Source: Paenibacillus sp. HWE-109 (lineage in GTDB: Bacteria; Bacillota; Bacilli; Paenibacillales; NBRC-103111). Taken from it: DNA of 64,000 nucleotides. The DNA lies in NCBI RefSeq assembly GCF_022163125.1, contig NZ_CP091881.1:7145001-7209000 (forward strand). The letters are read 5' to 3'. This document shows positions 52,228-59,883 of the stretch, piece after piece. Positions within the stretch are counted from its first letter, which is position 1. The number at the start of each line of letters is the position of its first letter. The position numbers and the translations under genes were made by a program. Under the pieces are notes generated by a model, which saw only the letters and a list, made by a program, of their open reading frames with translations, did no database searches and was not told the DNA's origin.

Positions 52228-53070
52228 ATGACAACACATTTACAAGCAACAACAACCCTTGCTAACGGGATTCAAATGCCTTGGTTCGGCCTGGGCGTAT
52301 TCAAAGTAGAAGAAGGCGCTGAGCTCATCGAAGCGGTCAAAGCGGCTGTCAGGAATGGCTATCGCAGTCTTGATACAGCGGCCATTTATAACAATGAAAC
52401 GAGCGTAGGCCAAGGCATACGTGAAGCCCTGTTGGAGACCAAATTGACTAGAGAAGATCTTTTTGTTACTTCAAAAGTATGGAATGCCGACCTCGGATAT
52501 GAGGCCACAATAGCTGCCTACGAGACCAGTCTCAAGAAGCTAGGACTGGATTATCTTGACTTATATCTCATTCATTGGCCTGTAAAAGGGAAATATAAAG
52601 AAGCGTGGCGCGCCCTGGAAACTCTGTACAAAGAGGGCCGTGTGAAGGCGATTGGCGTAAGTAATTTCCAAGTTCATCATCTGGAAGATGTGCTCGCTGA
52701 TGCCGAAATCAAACCGATGGTGAATCAAGTCGAATATCATCCGCTGCTGAATCAAAAAGCGGTTCGCGAGTTCTGTCAAAGATCCGGCATTCAGCTTGAA
52801 GCATGGTCCCCTTTGATGCAGGGTCAGTTGCTGGATAATGATGTGTTGAAAGCCATTGCTGATCAGCATGGGAAATCTGTCGCCCAAATCATTCTGCGCT
52901 GGGACCTACAGAACGGTGTCGTCACGATTCCCAAATCAACCAAAGAACATCGCATTATTGAGAATGCCAACGTATTCGACTTCACTCTGACCGATGCGGA
53001 TATGGCCCTGATTAATGGGTTGAATCTGGATCAACGTGTAGGCCCCGACCCGGACAACTTTGACTTCTAA
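52228..53070 (+). CDS. Aldo/keto reductase (YtbE/YvgN-like)
   Basis: This 280-residue NADPH-dependent TIM-barrel enzyme has the full tetrad D49, Y54, K83 and H116 (SLDTAAIYNNE, VTSKVWNADLGYE, YLDLYLIHWPVKG), and the cofactor word IPKSTKEHRIIENANVFDF near the C-terminus. Family members reduce methylglyoxal and other small aldehydes. TTTGGAGGAGTTACT precedes the ATG. It is the second gene of the HxlR-controlled operon, so it likely helps clear reactive carbonyls while the MFS protein expels a related compound. Confidence 0.9.
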   Translation: MTTHLQATTTLANGIQMPWFGLGVFKVEEGAELIEAVKAAVRNGYRSLDTAAIYNNETSVGQGIREALLETKLTREDLFVTSKVWNADLGYEATIAAYETSLKKLGLDYLDLYLIHWPVKGKYKEAWRALETLYKEGRVKAIGVSNFQVHHLEDVLADAEIKPMVNQVEYHPLLNQKAVREFCQRSGIQLEAWSPLMQGQLLDNDVLKAIADQHGKSVAQIILRWDLQNGVVTIPKSTKEHRIIENANVFDFTLTDADMALINGLNLDQRVGPDPDNFDF

Positions 53071-53083
53071 AAGGTTGAAATAA

Positions 53084-53125
53084 GACGCTATTCCTTTCGC
53101 ATGCGAGAGAAATAGCGTCTTTTTT
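53084..53125 (+). terminator. Terminator of the MFS/aldo-keto reductase operon
   Basis: GACGCTATT pairs with AATAGCGTC around CTTTCGCATGCGAGAG, itself able to pair, then six T residues. It begins 14 bp past the stop codon. Confidence 0.92.
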
Positions 53126-53195
53126 GGCGGAATATTTTAGTCGCAATTGGTACAAAGTACTGTTAGCTAATTATGGAAGGATGAAGGGAACGACT

Positions 53196-54568
53196 ATGGA
53201 CACAGAAAACCAAGATATGACTTTAACGAATCGACAGGGACATCCCATTACGGATAATCAAAACATTCGCACCGTAGGAAACAGCGGTCCTTCGACGCTT
53301 GAGAATTATCATTATATTGAGAAAATATCGCATTTTGACCGGGAACGGATTCCCGAACGGGTCGTGCATGCGCGTGGTGCCGGGGCTCATGGTTACTTCG
53401 AGGCTTATGGCAAAGTCGGCACGGAAGCTGTCTCCACTTATACGCGTGCTAAGCTGTTTCAAGAGCCAGGCAAGCGCACGCCCGTCTTTGTCCGCTTCTC
53501 CACGGTCGTTCACGGTGGTCACTCGCCCGAAACGCTGCGGGACCCGCGCGGCTTCGCCACCAAATTCTATACCGAAGATGGCAATTGGGACTTAGTTGGC
53601 AATAATCTGAAAATCTTCTTCATCCGCGACCCGCTGAAATTCCCTGACATGGTCCATGCATTTAAGCCCGATCCTGTCACGAACCTGCAGAACCCGGAGC
53701 GAATGTTCGATTTTGTCTCCAATACACCGGAAGCTACGCATATGATTACTTTCCTCTTCTCCCCTTGGGGCATTCCCGCCAATTATCGGCAAATGCAAGG
53801 TTCCGGTGTCAATACCTACAAGTGGCTGAATCAGGCAGGCAACGCCGTTCTCGTCAAATATCACTGGGAGCCGATCAAGCACGCGATTAAGAACCTGACA
53901 CAGCAAGAAGCTGAAGCTATTCAGGCCAAAAATACCAGAACTACTTCGCTGAGGTAGAGCAGGCCGCTTTTGGCACAGGTGTGTTAGTGGATGGTCTGGA
54001 TTTCTCTGACGACAAGCTGCTGCAAGGGCGAACCTTCTCTTACTCCGATACCCAGCGTCATCGTGTAGGAACGAACTACCTCCAACTGCCAATCAATGCG
54101 CCTAAGAAGCGTGTAGCTACAAACCAGCGCGATGGGCAGATGGCATTTATCGTAGACCGCGCACCTGAGCAGAATCCGCACGTCAATTACGAGCCCTCTT
54201 CGCTCGGCGGTTTGAAGGAAGCTGCACCCTCCGGTCAAGAGCATCAGCCCGCCTATAAGGCCAAGCTGGTTCGCGAACAAATCAGCCGTACCAATGACTT
54301 CAAGCAAGCAGGCGATACATATCGGAAATTCGCAGATCACGAACGCGACGAATTGATTCACAATTTGGTCGATGCGCTGAACATATGTGCTCCTGTCATT
54401 CAGGCAAAAATGATTGAGCATTTCACGAACGCTGATGCGGAGTATGGTCGCCGGGTTTCCGAAGGCCTCGCACAGGCCAAAAGCCAGATGGCGCCTATCA
54501 GTTCGGCTGCAGCTGCTGAGGGTGAAGCCCTTGCGGAACAATCCGGGCAGCGGACAGACGGCTATTAG
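53196..54568 (+). pseudogene. katX: Catalase (KatX-like), internally deleted and frameshifted
   Basis: The first frame (53196-53957) gives a normal catalase N-terminus: RERIPERVVHARGAGAHGYFEAYG with the distal His and RFSTVVHGGHSPETLRDPRGFATKFYTEDGNWDLVGNN with the distal Asn. It runs to EAEAIQAKN and then stops within seven codons. The second frame resumes at QNYFAEVEQAAFGTGVLVDG and carries the heme-ligand Tyr in GRTFSYSDTQRHR, ending at 54568. By comparison with KatX-type catalases about 60-70 codons are missing at 53928-53940, together with a shift of frame. GAAGGGAACGACT precedes the ATG. Neither piece can make an active catalase. Confidence 0.9.
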
Positions 54569-54609
54569 AGATTGATTTTAGATCGAGGCTGCTCTATATT
54601 GTAATTAAA

Positions 54610-54637
54610 CAACTAATTATTTGGTTACATAAACAAT
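54610..54637. promoter_or_regulatory. Shared promoter/operator word before the ArsR gene
   Basis: AACTAATTATTTGGTTACAT with following AAACAAT recurs, with an 8-bp insertion, at 55030-55062 before the SDR remnant. It lies directly upstream of the regulator's start and is a likely ArsR operator. Confidence 0.5.
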
Positions 54638-54652
54638 ATGGAGACATTTGAT

Positions 54653-55000
54653 ATGGAATCTGCCAGTACTACTCAGCTAGAGAACCAAGTTCACCAACAA
54701 TTAAGAGATTGCAGCCAAATTTTTCTCGCTTTGGCCGATCCGGTCCGGCAGGACATCATCATGCTGCTGACCAAACATGAAACACTGAATGTTGCACAGA
54801 TCGTAGAACGCTCACCGATGTCCAGATCAGCCATCTCTCACCATCTCAAAATTTTGCGGCAAGCCCATTTAATTACCTCCAACAAAGTAGCCACAGAGAT
54901 TTACTATAGCTTGGATATTGAAGGACCTGTGCTGCAGCTGAAAGCTTTTATAGAAACGACCGAAAAAATCATCAACATGAAGACTCTTGAGGCTGAGTAA
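54653..55000 (+). CDS. ArsR-family winged-helix regulator
   Basis: This 115-residue protein has the ArsR domain from about residue 20: IFLALADPVRQDIIMLLTKHETLNVAQIVERSPMSRSAISHHLKILRQAHLITSNK. The metal-binding ELCVCDL-type motif is absent, so it probably responds to something other than metals. The ATG at 54653 has GGAG nine bases before it and was preferred over the ATG at 54638. The sequence repeated before the next, now truncated, gene suggests that the regulator once controlled that SDR gene. It stands just left of the AT-rich island. Confidence 0.85.
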   Translation: MESASTTQLENQVHQQLRDCSQIFLALADPVRQDIIMLLTKHETLNVAQIVERSPMSRSAISHHLKILRQAHLITSNKVATEIYYSLDIEGPVLQLKAFIETTEKIINMKTLEAE

Positions 55001-55029
55001 GCCTCGTTCCCCCTCTATAATAACCATAT

Positions 55030-55062
55030 AACTAATTATTTAATTTATTGGTTACAAACAAT
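55030..55062. promoter_or_regulatory. Second copy of the ArsR-type operator word
   Basis: AACTAATTATTTAATTTATT followed by GGTTACAAACAAT repeats the sequence at 54610-54637 with an internal insertion. TAACCA at 55021-55026 and TGGTTA at 55049-55054 are inverted. It sits 31 bp before the start of the SDR remnant. Confidence 0.5.
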
Positions 55063-55092
55063 AGTGATGGAGGTTACTTGAGGTTACTTAAT

Positions 55093-55143
55093 ATGCAAAC
55101 AGTCCTGATTACTGGAGCGTCGAGCGGTATTGGCAGAGCTTAA
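55093..55143 (+). pseudogene. Remnant of a short-chain dehydrogenase gene (first 16 codons)
   Basis: From ATG 55093 the reading is MQTVLITGASSGIGRA and then a stop. This is exactly the cofactor-binding N-terminus of an SDR (TGxxxGIG). A ribosome site (GGAGGTTACTTGAGG, about 12 bases before) and the ArsR-type operator remain upstream. After codon 16 the sequence turns sharply AT-rich and loses all similarity. The gene was evidently cut when the island came in, or by a linked deletion. Confidence 0.85.
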
Positions 55144-55489
55144 AGCAAATCAGCAATCAGTACATCTAACCCCAATTACTTCAACACCCTAGTGTTTCTA
55201 CATGCATAGGTCTAAAGATACATTATATTAGGTAATTATACCTTTTATTTCTATTATATTGAAACTTTTTCCTGTAACTTGTTGTATATGTATTTACTTA
55301 CTATTATCTGGAAGGTAAATAATCATTATTTAGAGATTTACAGATTGAATGAAGTTTATTTAATATTTTTGAAAGTTATAAATTACATAAATTATAATAT
55401 TTGTATATTTTTTCTATATATGATATGTTATACCACGTGATTAGTTGGAATATTTTTACAACACTATATTTTGAAAGGTGGAATTGAAA
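55144..55489. other. AT-rich gene-free leader at the left edge of the bacteriocin island
   Basis: This stretch is very AT-rich compared with DNA to its left and has no open frame of note. It includes promoter-like TATATATGATATGTTATACC near 55415-55435, which probably drives the bacteriocin gene. No insertion sequence, integrase or inverted repeat that would explain entry of the island was seen. Confidence 0.6.
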
Positions 55490-55852
55490 ATGAAAAAGAT
55501 TAAAGCAACAGCTCTTATTACATCCGCATTGGTATTGGGAACGGCATTAGCATCTGTATCAGCATCTGCTGCAACATTATCAGATTCTAAAAATGGCGCA
55601 TCATATTTCACTAGTGCATGGGCACTTGAAAAACAAGTTCCTGGTACTACACCCGGGAAAATGTATTACGGATTTAACAAATTCGCGATTGATGAAGATT
55701 TTACTCATACAATTCATGACGCTAACGGCCATACTGCCATAGTTACTAGAGGGGCAAGCAACTCTAGCTCTGCAGCTGGAAATGCAGGGAAATGGGCTAA
55801 AATCGAAGTTACGCATAATAATGTTTCTGTTCAATATTCAATGATCTATTAA
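55490..55852 (+). CDS. Lactococcin 972-family bacteriocin precursor
   Basis: This 120-residue exported protein has a classic signal peptide (MKKIKATALITSALVLGTAL, cleavage expected after ASVSASA near residue 27). The mature part is about 93 residues, Ser/Ala/Asn-rich and beta-like, with ATIVTRG-like HTAIVTRGASNSSSAAGNAGKWAKIEVTHNNVSVQYSMIY at the end. The W-A-K and final aromatic strand match lactococcin 972, which blocks septum formation by binding lipid II. It is followed by the two partners that define this bacteriocin class. Start set at 55490, after AAAGGTGG. Codon use is AT-rich, unlike the surrounding chromosome. Confidence 0.85.
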   Translation: MKKIKATALITSALVLGTALASVSASAATLSDSKNGASYFTSAWALEKQVPGTTPGKMYYGFNKFAIDEDFTHTIHDANGHTAIVTRGASNSSSAAGNAGKWAKIEVTHNNVSVQYSMIY

Positions 55853-55905
55853 TATTCAATAAAGTTATTAAGCACTGTATTAATTCCAACTAATCTATAT
55901 TGTCC

Positions 55906-55946
55906 AAATGTATACAGAGCAACTTATGCTGCTTCTGTATACATTT
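55906..55946 (+). terminator. 13-bp perfect hairpin between bacteriocin and transporter genes (attenuator-like)
   Basis: AAATGTATACAGA is exactly complementary to TCTGTATACATTT across a 15-base loop, followed by GTATTTTAAG. It lies midway between the bacteriocin stop and the next start. It probably lowers readthrough so that the peptide is made in excess over the membrane proteins, or protects the peptide mRNA. Confidence 0.7.
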
Positions 55947-55984
55947 GTATTTTAAGTAATTTCAAATTAGGGAGAGGAAGATGA

Positions 55985-57976
55985 TTGAAAAAAATAAAGT
56001 TTGTTATTAGTTTCATCATGATGTTAATTGGTTTTATTATTACCGGTGAAAGCTATCAATTGTATTTAGATAATTTTGAAACAGCAAATTATAGCACTAC
56101 GCTATTTCTGAACGGATCTCCTAACAATACAAAGCAAAGTATGGTCAATGACATAACAAGAGCTGCCGAAGACAATCAAGTGAAAGTCTTTACCGTCGTA
56201 TCAGATGTGAAAAGTATGCTATTAAGTGAACGTCGTATTTATGGGACCAAGGATACAGCGGAGTATATCAAGAAGAATTTTCAAATTTCCGAGAAAAGTT
56301 ATCCTAGTTTAATATCAGGTACAAAGAATATTCTTTTCTATGAATTTGAAGACATTGTACATAATGAAGATATCGGAAGCATTTCTCAATATTATATCAT
56401 TGGGGATGTAGATGATATTTTTGGTTTTAAAGATAGCTTGAATGGTATATATGCGGGGAATTTCCCTCAAAAGGGCTATGATAGTTCTGGAAAGCTAAAT
56501 ATCTTGTTTATCTGGCTTCTTATTTCAATTGTAATGTTGTTCCTATCCTATTATGATGTTATTTTACAAAAAAAGGAGAATTTCATCCGTATATCTTTAG
56601 GAGAAAGAACGAGTTCCATTATTCTGCGCAATATAAGTTTGGATATTATTGTGTATTCAATTATTTTTTTGGTTATATTGTTTGCACTGCAAAACTATAC
56701 AAACACTTTTTTTCACTTTCGGATTTCTGCCGGAATATTCTTAGCCATGTTGTTTTTCAATGCCATGTTATATAGCAATCTTTACTTCTACAATATAAAA
56801 GAGGCATTGGCAAATATTAAAAGTTCGAAAAAATTACTTGTTATGAATTATGGATTAAAAATAATAACGGTTACTATTGCCTTTACTATAATTTCCAGCA
56901 ACATTGCTGTTATTTCCGAGGCCATACAATTTTATCAACAACGTTCTTTTTTCAATGAACGAGCTGATTATTATTATGTAGAAATGGCATATGGCCGAAG
57001 ACCAGATCAGGATGAACAACAGTCCATTGAAACGCTTCATAAAGGATTTTTAGAAACTGAAACGTTTTATCGCAAGTTTTTCAAAAATTTTAATGCAATG
57101 CAACTAGTTACATCAGGTGTTTTGGAAAAAGATGTGATGCTAGCAAACTTAAATAGCTTAACATATTTGCAAGAACACATTGATGAACTCAGCAAAGCTA
57201 ATCTGGAAAAGGAATTATATTTTATTTTACCGAGTCACATGAAAAACGATACGGAAAAAATTGGTGAGTTAAAAAGAAGTTTGGAACTAATTGAACAAAG
57301 TGAATTCCAATATGACTATGATATTATTTATTATGATGGCGATCCAAAGTTAATTTGTATAGATGAATTTTCATTAAACGGAAGCTTTTATATACAAAGT
57401 CCGATAATTATTTACAATAACGTGGATCAAAGTAAAAGAGTTGAATCGGCAGATGCAAGTGCCTTTCGTTTGGATTATGCCCATGATATCTTGTACAAAC
57501 TCTCTCCCGGTGATGTAGCCAGTTATGCAGCTAATCATAGTACAGAAAATAGTAAGCTTTATTACAAATTAACAAATGCCCTTGAGAAATATAAATATAA
57601 ATGGAGTATTATGAAACGAACGTTGTACTTGAATTTGATTTTAAGTATTTTAATATTATTTTTAGAAATTGTGATCATTAAGGCTATACTCCGTTTGGAA
57701 TATGAAGTTAATGCGATAGAATTATGTTTAAAAAAAATATTAGGATATAATATTTGGCAAAAAAATAAAAAAATTTTACTTGTTACACTTATTCCTACGA
57801 TTCTAGGTATGATCGGGGCAATGATTGTATGGATTTTTATAAACGGAAATATATTTAACTATCTTGTTTATGGCAGCATATTTATTTTTCTAATAGAACC
57901 CTTTATTATCTTAACTTACATACGGAAGCTTGAAAGAGCAAAAATAAGTATAATTTTAAAGGGAGGAAATTTATGA
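55985..57976 (+). CDS. Bacteriocin-associated integral membrane protein (lactococcin 972 group)
   Basis: This 663-residue protein has one N-terminal helix, an outside domain of about 150 residues, then a block of membrane segments (about 165-310), a second outside domain (about 320-530) and a final group of three helices near 540-650. That is the seven-helix 'immunity' or export protein linked to lactococcin 972 genes, related in plan to MacB/FtsX-type permeases. The TTG start has GAGAGG seven bases upstream. It overlaps the ATPase start by four bases. With the ATPase it likely exports the bacteriocin or protects the producer. Confidence 0.8.
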   Translation: MKKIKFVISFIMMLIGFIITGESYQLYLDNFETANYSTTLFLNGSPNNTKQSMVNDITRAAEDNQVKVFTVVSDVKSMLLSERRIYGTKDTAEYIKKNFQISEKSYPSLISGTKNILFYEFEDIVHNEDIGSISQYYIIGDVDDIFGFKDSLNGIYAGNFPQKGYDSSGKLNILFIWLLISIVMLFLSYYDVILQKKENFIRISLGERTSSIILRNISLDIIVYSIIFLVILFALQNYTNTFFHFRISAGIFLAMLFFNAMLYSNLYFYNIKEALANIKSSKKLLVMNYGLKIITVTIAFTIISSNIAVISEAIQFYQQRSFFNERADYYYVEMAYGRRPDQDEQQSIETLHKGFLETETFYRKFFKNFNAMQLVTSGVLEKDVMLANLNSLTYLQEHIDELSKANLEKELYFILPSHMKNDTEKIGELKRSLELIEQSEFQYDYDIIYYDGDPKLICIDEFSLNGSFYIQSPIIIYNNVDQSKRVESADASAFRLDYAHDILYKLSPGDVASYAANHSTENSKLYYKLTNALEKYKYKWSIMKRTLYLNLILSILILFLEIVIIKAILRLEYEVNAIELCLKKILGYNIWQKNKKILLVTLIPTILGMIGAMIVWIFINGNIFNYLVYGSIFIFLIEPFIILTYIRKLERAKISIILKGGNL

Positions 57977-58581
57977 TAGAGATAAATACAGTATCGAAGT
58001 CTTTTGAGGGTAACGTTATATTTTCTAACTTGGAGCTGAAAATTGATAATGGTGAGTTCGTTATTTTCTCTGGCGCTAGTGGATGCGGGAAAACTACTCT
58101 TCTTAATATGATTGGAGCTATTGAACCAATTGACAGCGGAGAAATTCTCGTTGATGGTCTCAATATCCATAAAAGAAAATACCAACTACAGTATTTTAAA
58201 TATAAAATCGGTCTTCTTTTTCAGAACTTTGCACTCGTCGAGCATAAGACAGTGAAAGAAAATTTAAAACTTGTTCGTAAAGAAAGTCAATCTGGAGTTT
58301 CCATTGAACAGGCTTTGGAAATGGTTGGCATATCGGACAAGTTGAATAGTAAAGTGTATACATTGTCTGGAGGCGAACAACAGCGAGTTGCACTGGCAAG
58401 ATTAATGGTAAAAAAGTGTAATATTATACTAGCAGATGAACCAACAGGATCACTTGACAAAAAGAATGCAGAGGCCGTGCTTGACATTATTAAGCAGCTG
58501 CACAACCAAGGGAAAACAATTATCATGGTCACCCATGACGAAGATATGAAAAAGAAAGGGGAACGGATCATCAACTTATGA
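57973..58581 (+). CDS. ABC ATPase of the lactococcin 972 export/immunity system
   Basis: This 202-residue ATPase has Walker A GASGCGKT at 34-41, Q-loop LLFQNFALVEHKTV, signature LSGGEQQR, Walker B IILADEPTGSLD and switch VTHDED, the MacB/LolD-like pattern of the ATPases found next to lactococcin 972 genes. GGGAGG precedes the ATG. It overlaps both neighbours by four bases, so the three genes are translationally coupled. It should power the 663-residue membrane protein. Confidence 0.88.
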   Translation: MIEINTVSKSFEGNVIFSNLELKIDNGEFVIFSGASGCGKTTLLNMIGAIEPIDSGEILVDGLNIHKRKYQLQYFKYKIGLLFQNFALVEHKTVKENLKLVRKESQSGVSIEQALEMVGISDKLNSKVYTLSGGEQQRVALARLMVKKCNIILADEPTGSLDKKNAEAVLDIIKQLHNQGKTIIMVTHDEDMKKKGERIINL

Positions 58582-59054
58582 AAACAATGTGGAGAAAAAG
58601 AAAAATTATGTTTGCCATAGGAATTGCTATTTTGATTTTTATTATTTGGAATTTATCATGGTTAGTTTTTGTGAATTTCAAGTACAAGCCTTATACCGAA
58701 ACGGTACCAAAGGATAAATACGGTACTTATCATATAGTAGGTTCTGAAGGCTATAATTTTAATGTTAAAAAACCGGATTATTTAAGTTTAACTGGCAACT
58801 TGGGGTCTGTGGCTCCAGATGACATTTGCTCTTTAATAATTTGGCCAAAAGTGTTCGGGGGATATAAATATGGGCTGCGTATTCAAGACAATAGCGGTGG
58901 TTATGATATAATGGTGGATTCCAATGGGAATCCCATTCGACTGGATAGCCAAAGCAATGAAGAGTTTGAAAAAACAGTAGAAATTATTCAAAAAAATAAA
59001 GTGAGCATTCAAAAAATATTTGACAAGGTGAAAAGCCAGTGGGATTTAAGTTGA
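58578..59054 (+). CDS. Single-helix membrane-anchored protein, candidate immunity protein
   Basis: This 158-residue protein has one N-terminal membrane helix (about residues 10-32, IMFAIGIAILIFIIWNLSWLVFV) and an outward-facing domain containing DYLSLTGNLGSVAPDDICSL and GGYKYGLRIQDNSGGYDIMVDSNGNPI. No family recognised. It is last in the coupled bacteriocin operon (four-base overlap), and shares its AT-rich codon use. Position and topology fit an immunity or accessory role, but this is inference. Confidence 0.6.
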   Translation: MKTMWRKRKIMFAIGIAILIFIIWNLSWLVFVNFKYKPYTETVPKDKYGTYHIVGSEGYNFNVKKPDYLSLTGNLGSVAPDDICSLIIWPKVFGGYKYGLRIQDNSGGYDIMVDSNGNPIRLDSQSNEEFEKTVEIIQKNKVSIQKIFDKVKSQWDLS

Positions 59055-59110
59055 AGTTCCTCTTCTACAAATAAAAAACTTAATACCAACTTTATGAATC
59101 GATCTGCCCA

Positions 59111-59317
59111 TTGACCGATTACAGAACACATCCGTATGCATTCAAAGAATTGTACGATTCAGGGTACTTTCTGGATAAAGCAACCCTCGCCTACTTCGCC
59201 GATCACTACCTGAATGATGATCACACGAACTCGCTAGTGCCGAATAGCTCCTTTTTACAAATATATGGTAATGAAAATATGCCGCAATTTATGAAAAAAA
59301 AGGCGGAATTCGAGTAG
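59111..59317 (+). pseudogene. Fragment resembling the C-terminus of an alpha/beta hydrolase
   Basis: The reading THPYAFKELYDSGYFLDKATLAYFADHYLNDDHTNSLVPNSSFL has no start or ribosome site. The pattern GYFLxxxTLxxFxDHYL is like the late cap/loop region of lipase/esterase-type alpha/beta hydrolases (GYxLTxxxMxWFWDHYL). Base composition returns to the chromosomal level here. It directly adjoins the right edge of the bacteriocin island and overlaps the terminator of the next gene. The family guess is from memory and moderate at best; that it is a fragment is more certain. Confidence 0.45.
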
Positions 59318-59339
59318 ATACATCTACGGGAATTCTGCC
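59294..59339 (-). terminator. Terminator of the GyrI-like gene
   Basis: On the minus strand GGCAGAATTC pairs with GAATTCCGCC (one mismatch) with GTAGA/TCTAC continuing inward, followed by eight T residues. It begins seven bases past the stop codon. Confidence 0.9.
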
Positions 59340-59345
59340 CTTTAC

Positions 59346-59828
59346 CTATTTGATAGCAATATAAATCTGCACTTGCGTATTCGTTGGGTCAAAATTGCGG
59401 GAATCATACAGCTCGTAATCACCCGTAAATGTCCTTACTTCCTCTGATTCCTGAAAATAGGCCCAAATACCGGCCCATGCTTGCCCAACAACCTCATAAA
59501 CGGGTCCTTTTTCCGATGTAAATACGAGAAATTTGCTCTCCGGCACAAGCGCACTTGTGAAAGTAGGTTCTCCCTGCATCGTGCCTTCGGCAGTTTCGTG
59601 TCCGATAATAACTGTATACGCGCCTGTGGCATCACTTTCATAATCCGTGTAGAGCGCATAAATTAGGTTGCTATTATTTGTTGATAGTTGAGCAGCAATC
59701 TGACTTCCGAAATAGGATTCCCACAGCTGCGGGAGCCGCCCGTTCGGTCCCATTTCTTCTGCATTGGTCGTGCGAACACTAACACCTGTAAGTTGTATCG
59801 CTGGTTTATTGATCGTGTATGTTGTCAT
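59346..59828 (-). CDS. GyrI-like / AraC effector-binding domain protein
   Basis: This 160-residue stand-alone effector-binding domain has the usual frame: QLTGVSVRTTNAEEMGPNGRLPQLWESYF near the start, IYALYTDYESDATGAYTVIIGHE in the middle, and YEVVGQAWAGIWAYFQESE with FTGDYELYDSRNFDPTNTQVQIYIAIK at the end. The C-terminal glutamate-containing strand (YELYD) is typical. Such domains bind cationic or drug-like small molecules and sometimes partner a regulator. It lies 55 bp after the WYL regulator on the same strand and is probably cotranscribed, so it might modulate that regulator's signal. Confidence 0.82.
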   Translation of the reverse strand: MTTYTINKPAIQLTGVSVRTTNAEEMGPNGRLPQLWESYFGSQIAAQLSTNNSNLIYALYTDYESDATGAYTVIIGHETAEGTMQGEPTFTSALVPESKFLVFTSEKGPVYEVVGQAWAGIWAYFQESEEVRTFTGDYELYDSRNFDPTNTQVQIYIAIK

Positions 59829-59883
59829 AAATCGGCCTCATCTCCTTGTAGTTAGACTCAGTATACAGGGGTAAACTGGACAG

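Noticed and set aside
55984..57976. FtsX/MacB-type lipoprotein or cell-division permease
   Set aside because: The layout is similar, but the neighbouring lactococcin 972-like gene and matching ATPase give a better specific explanation.
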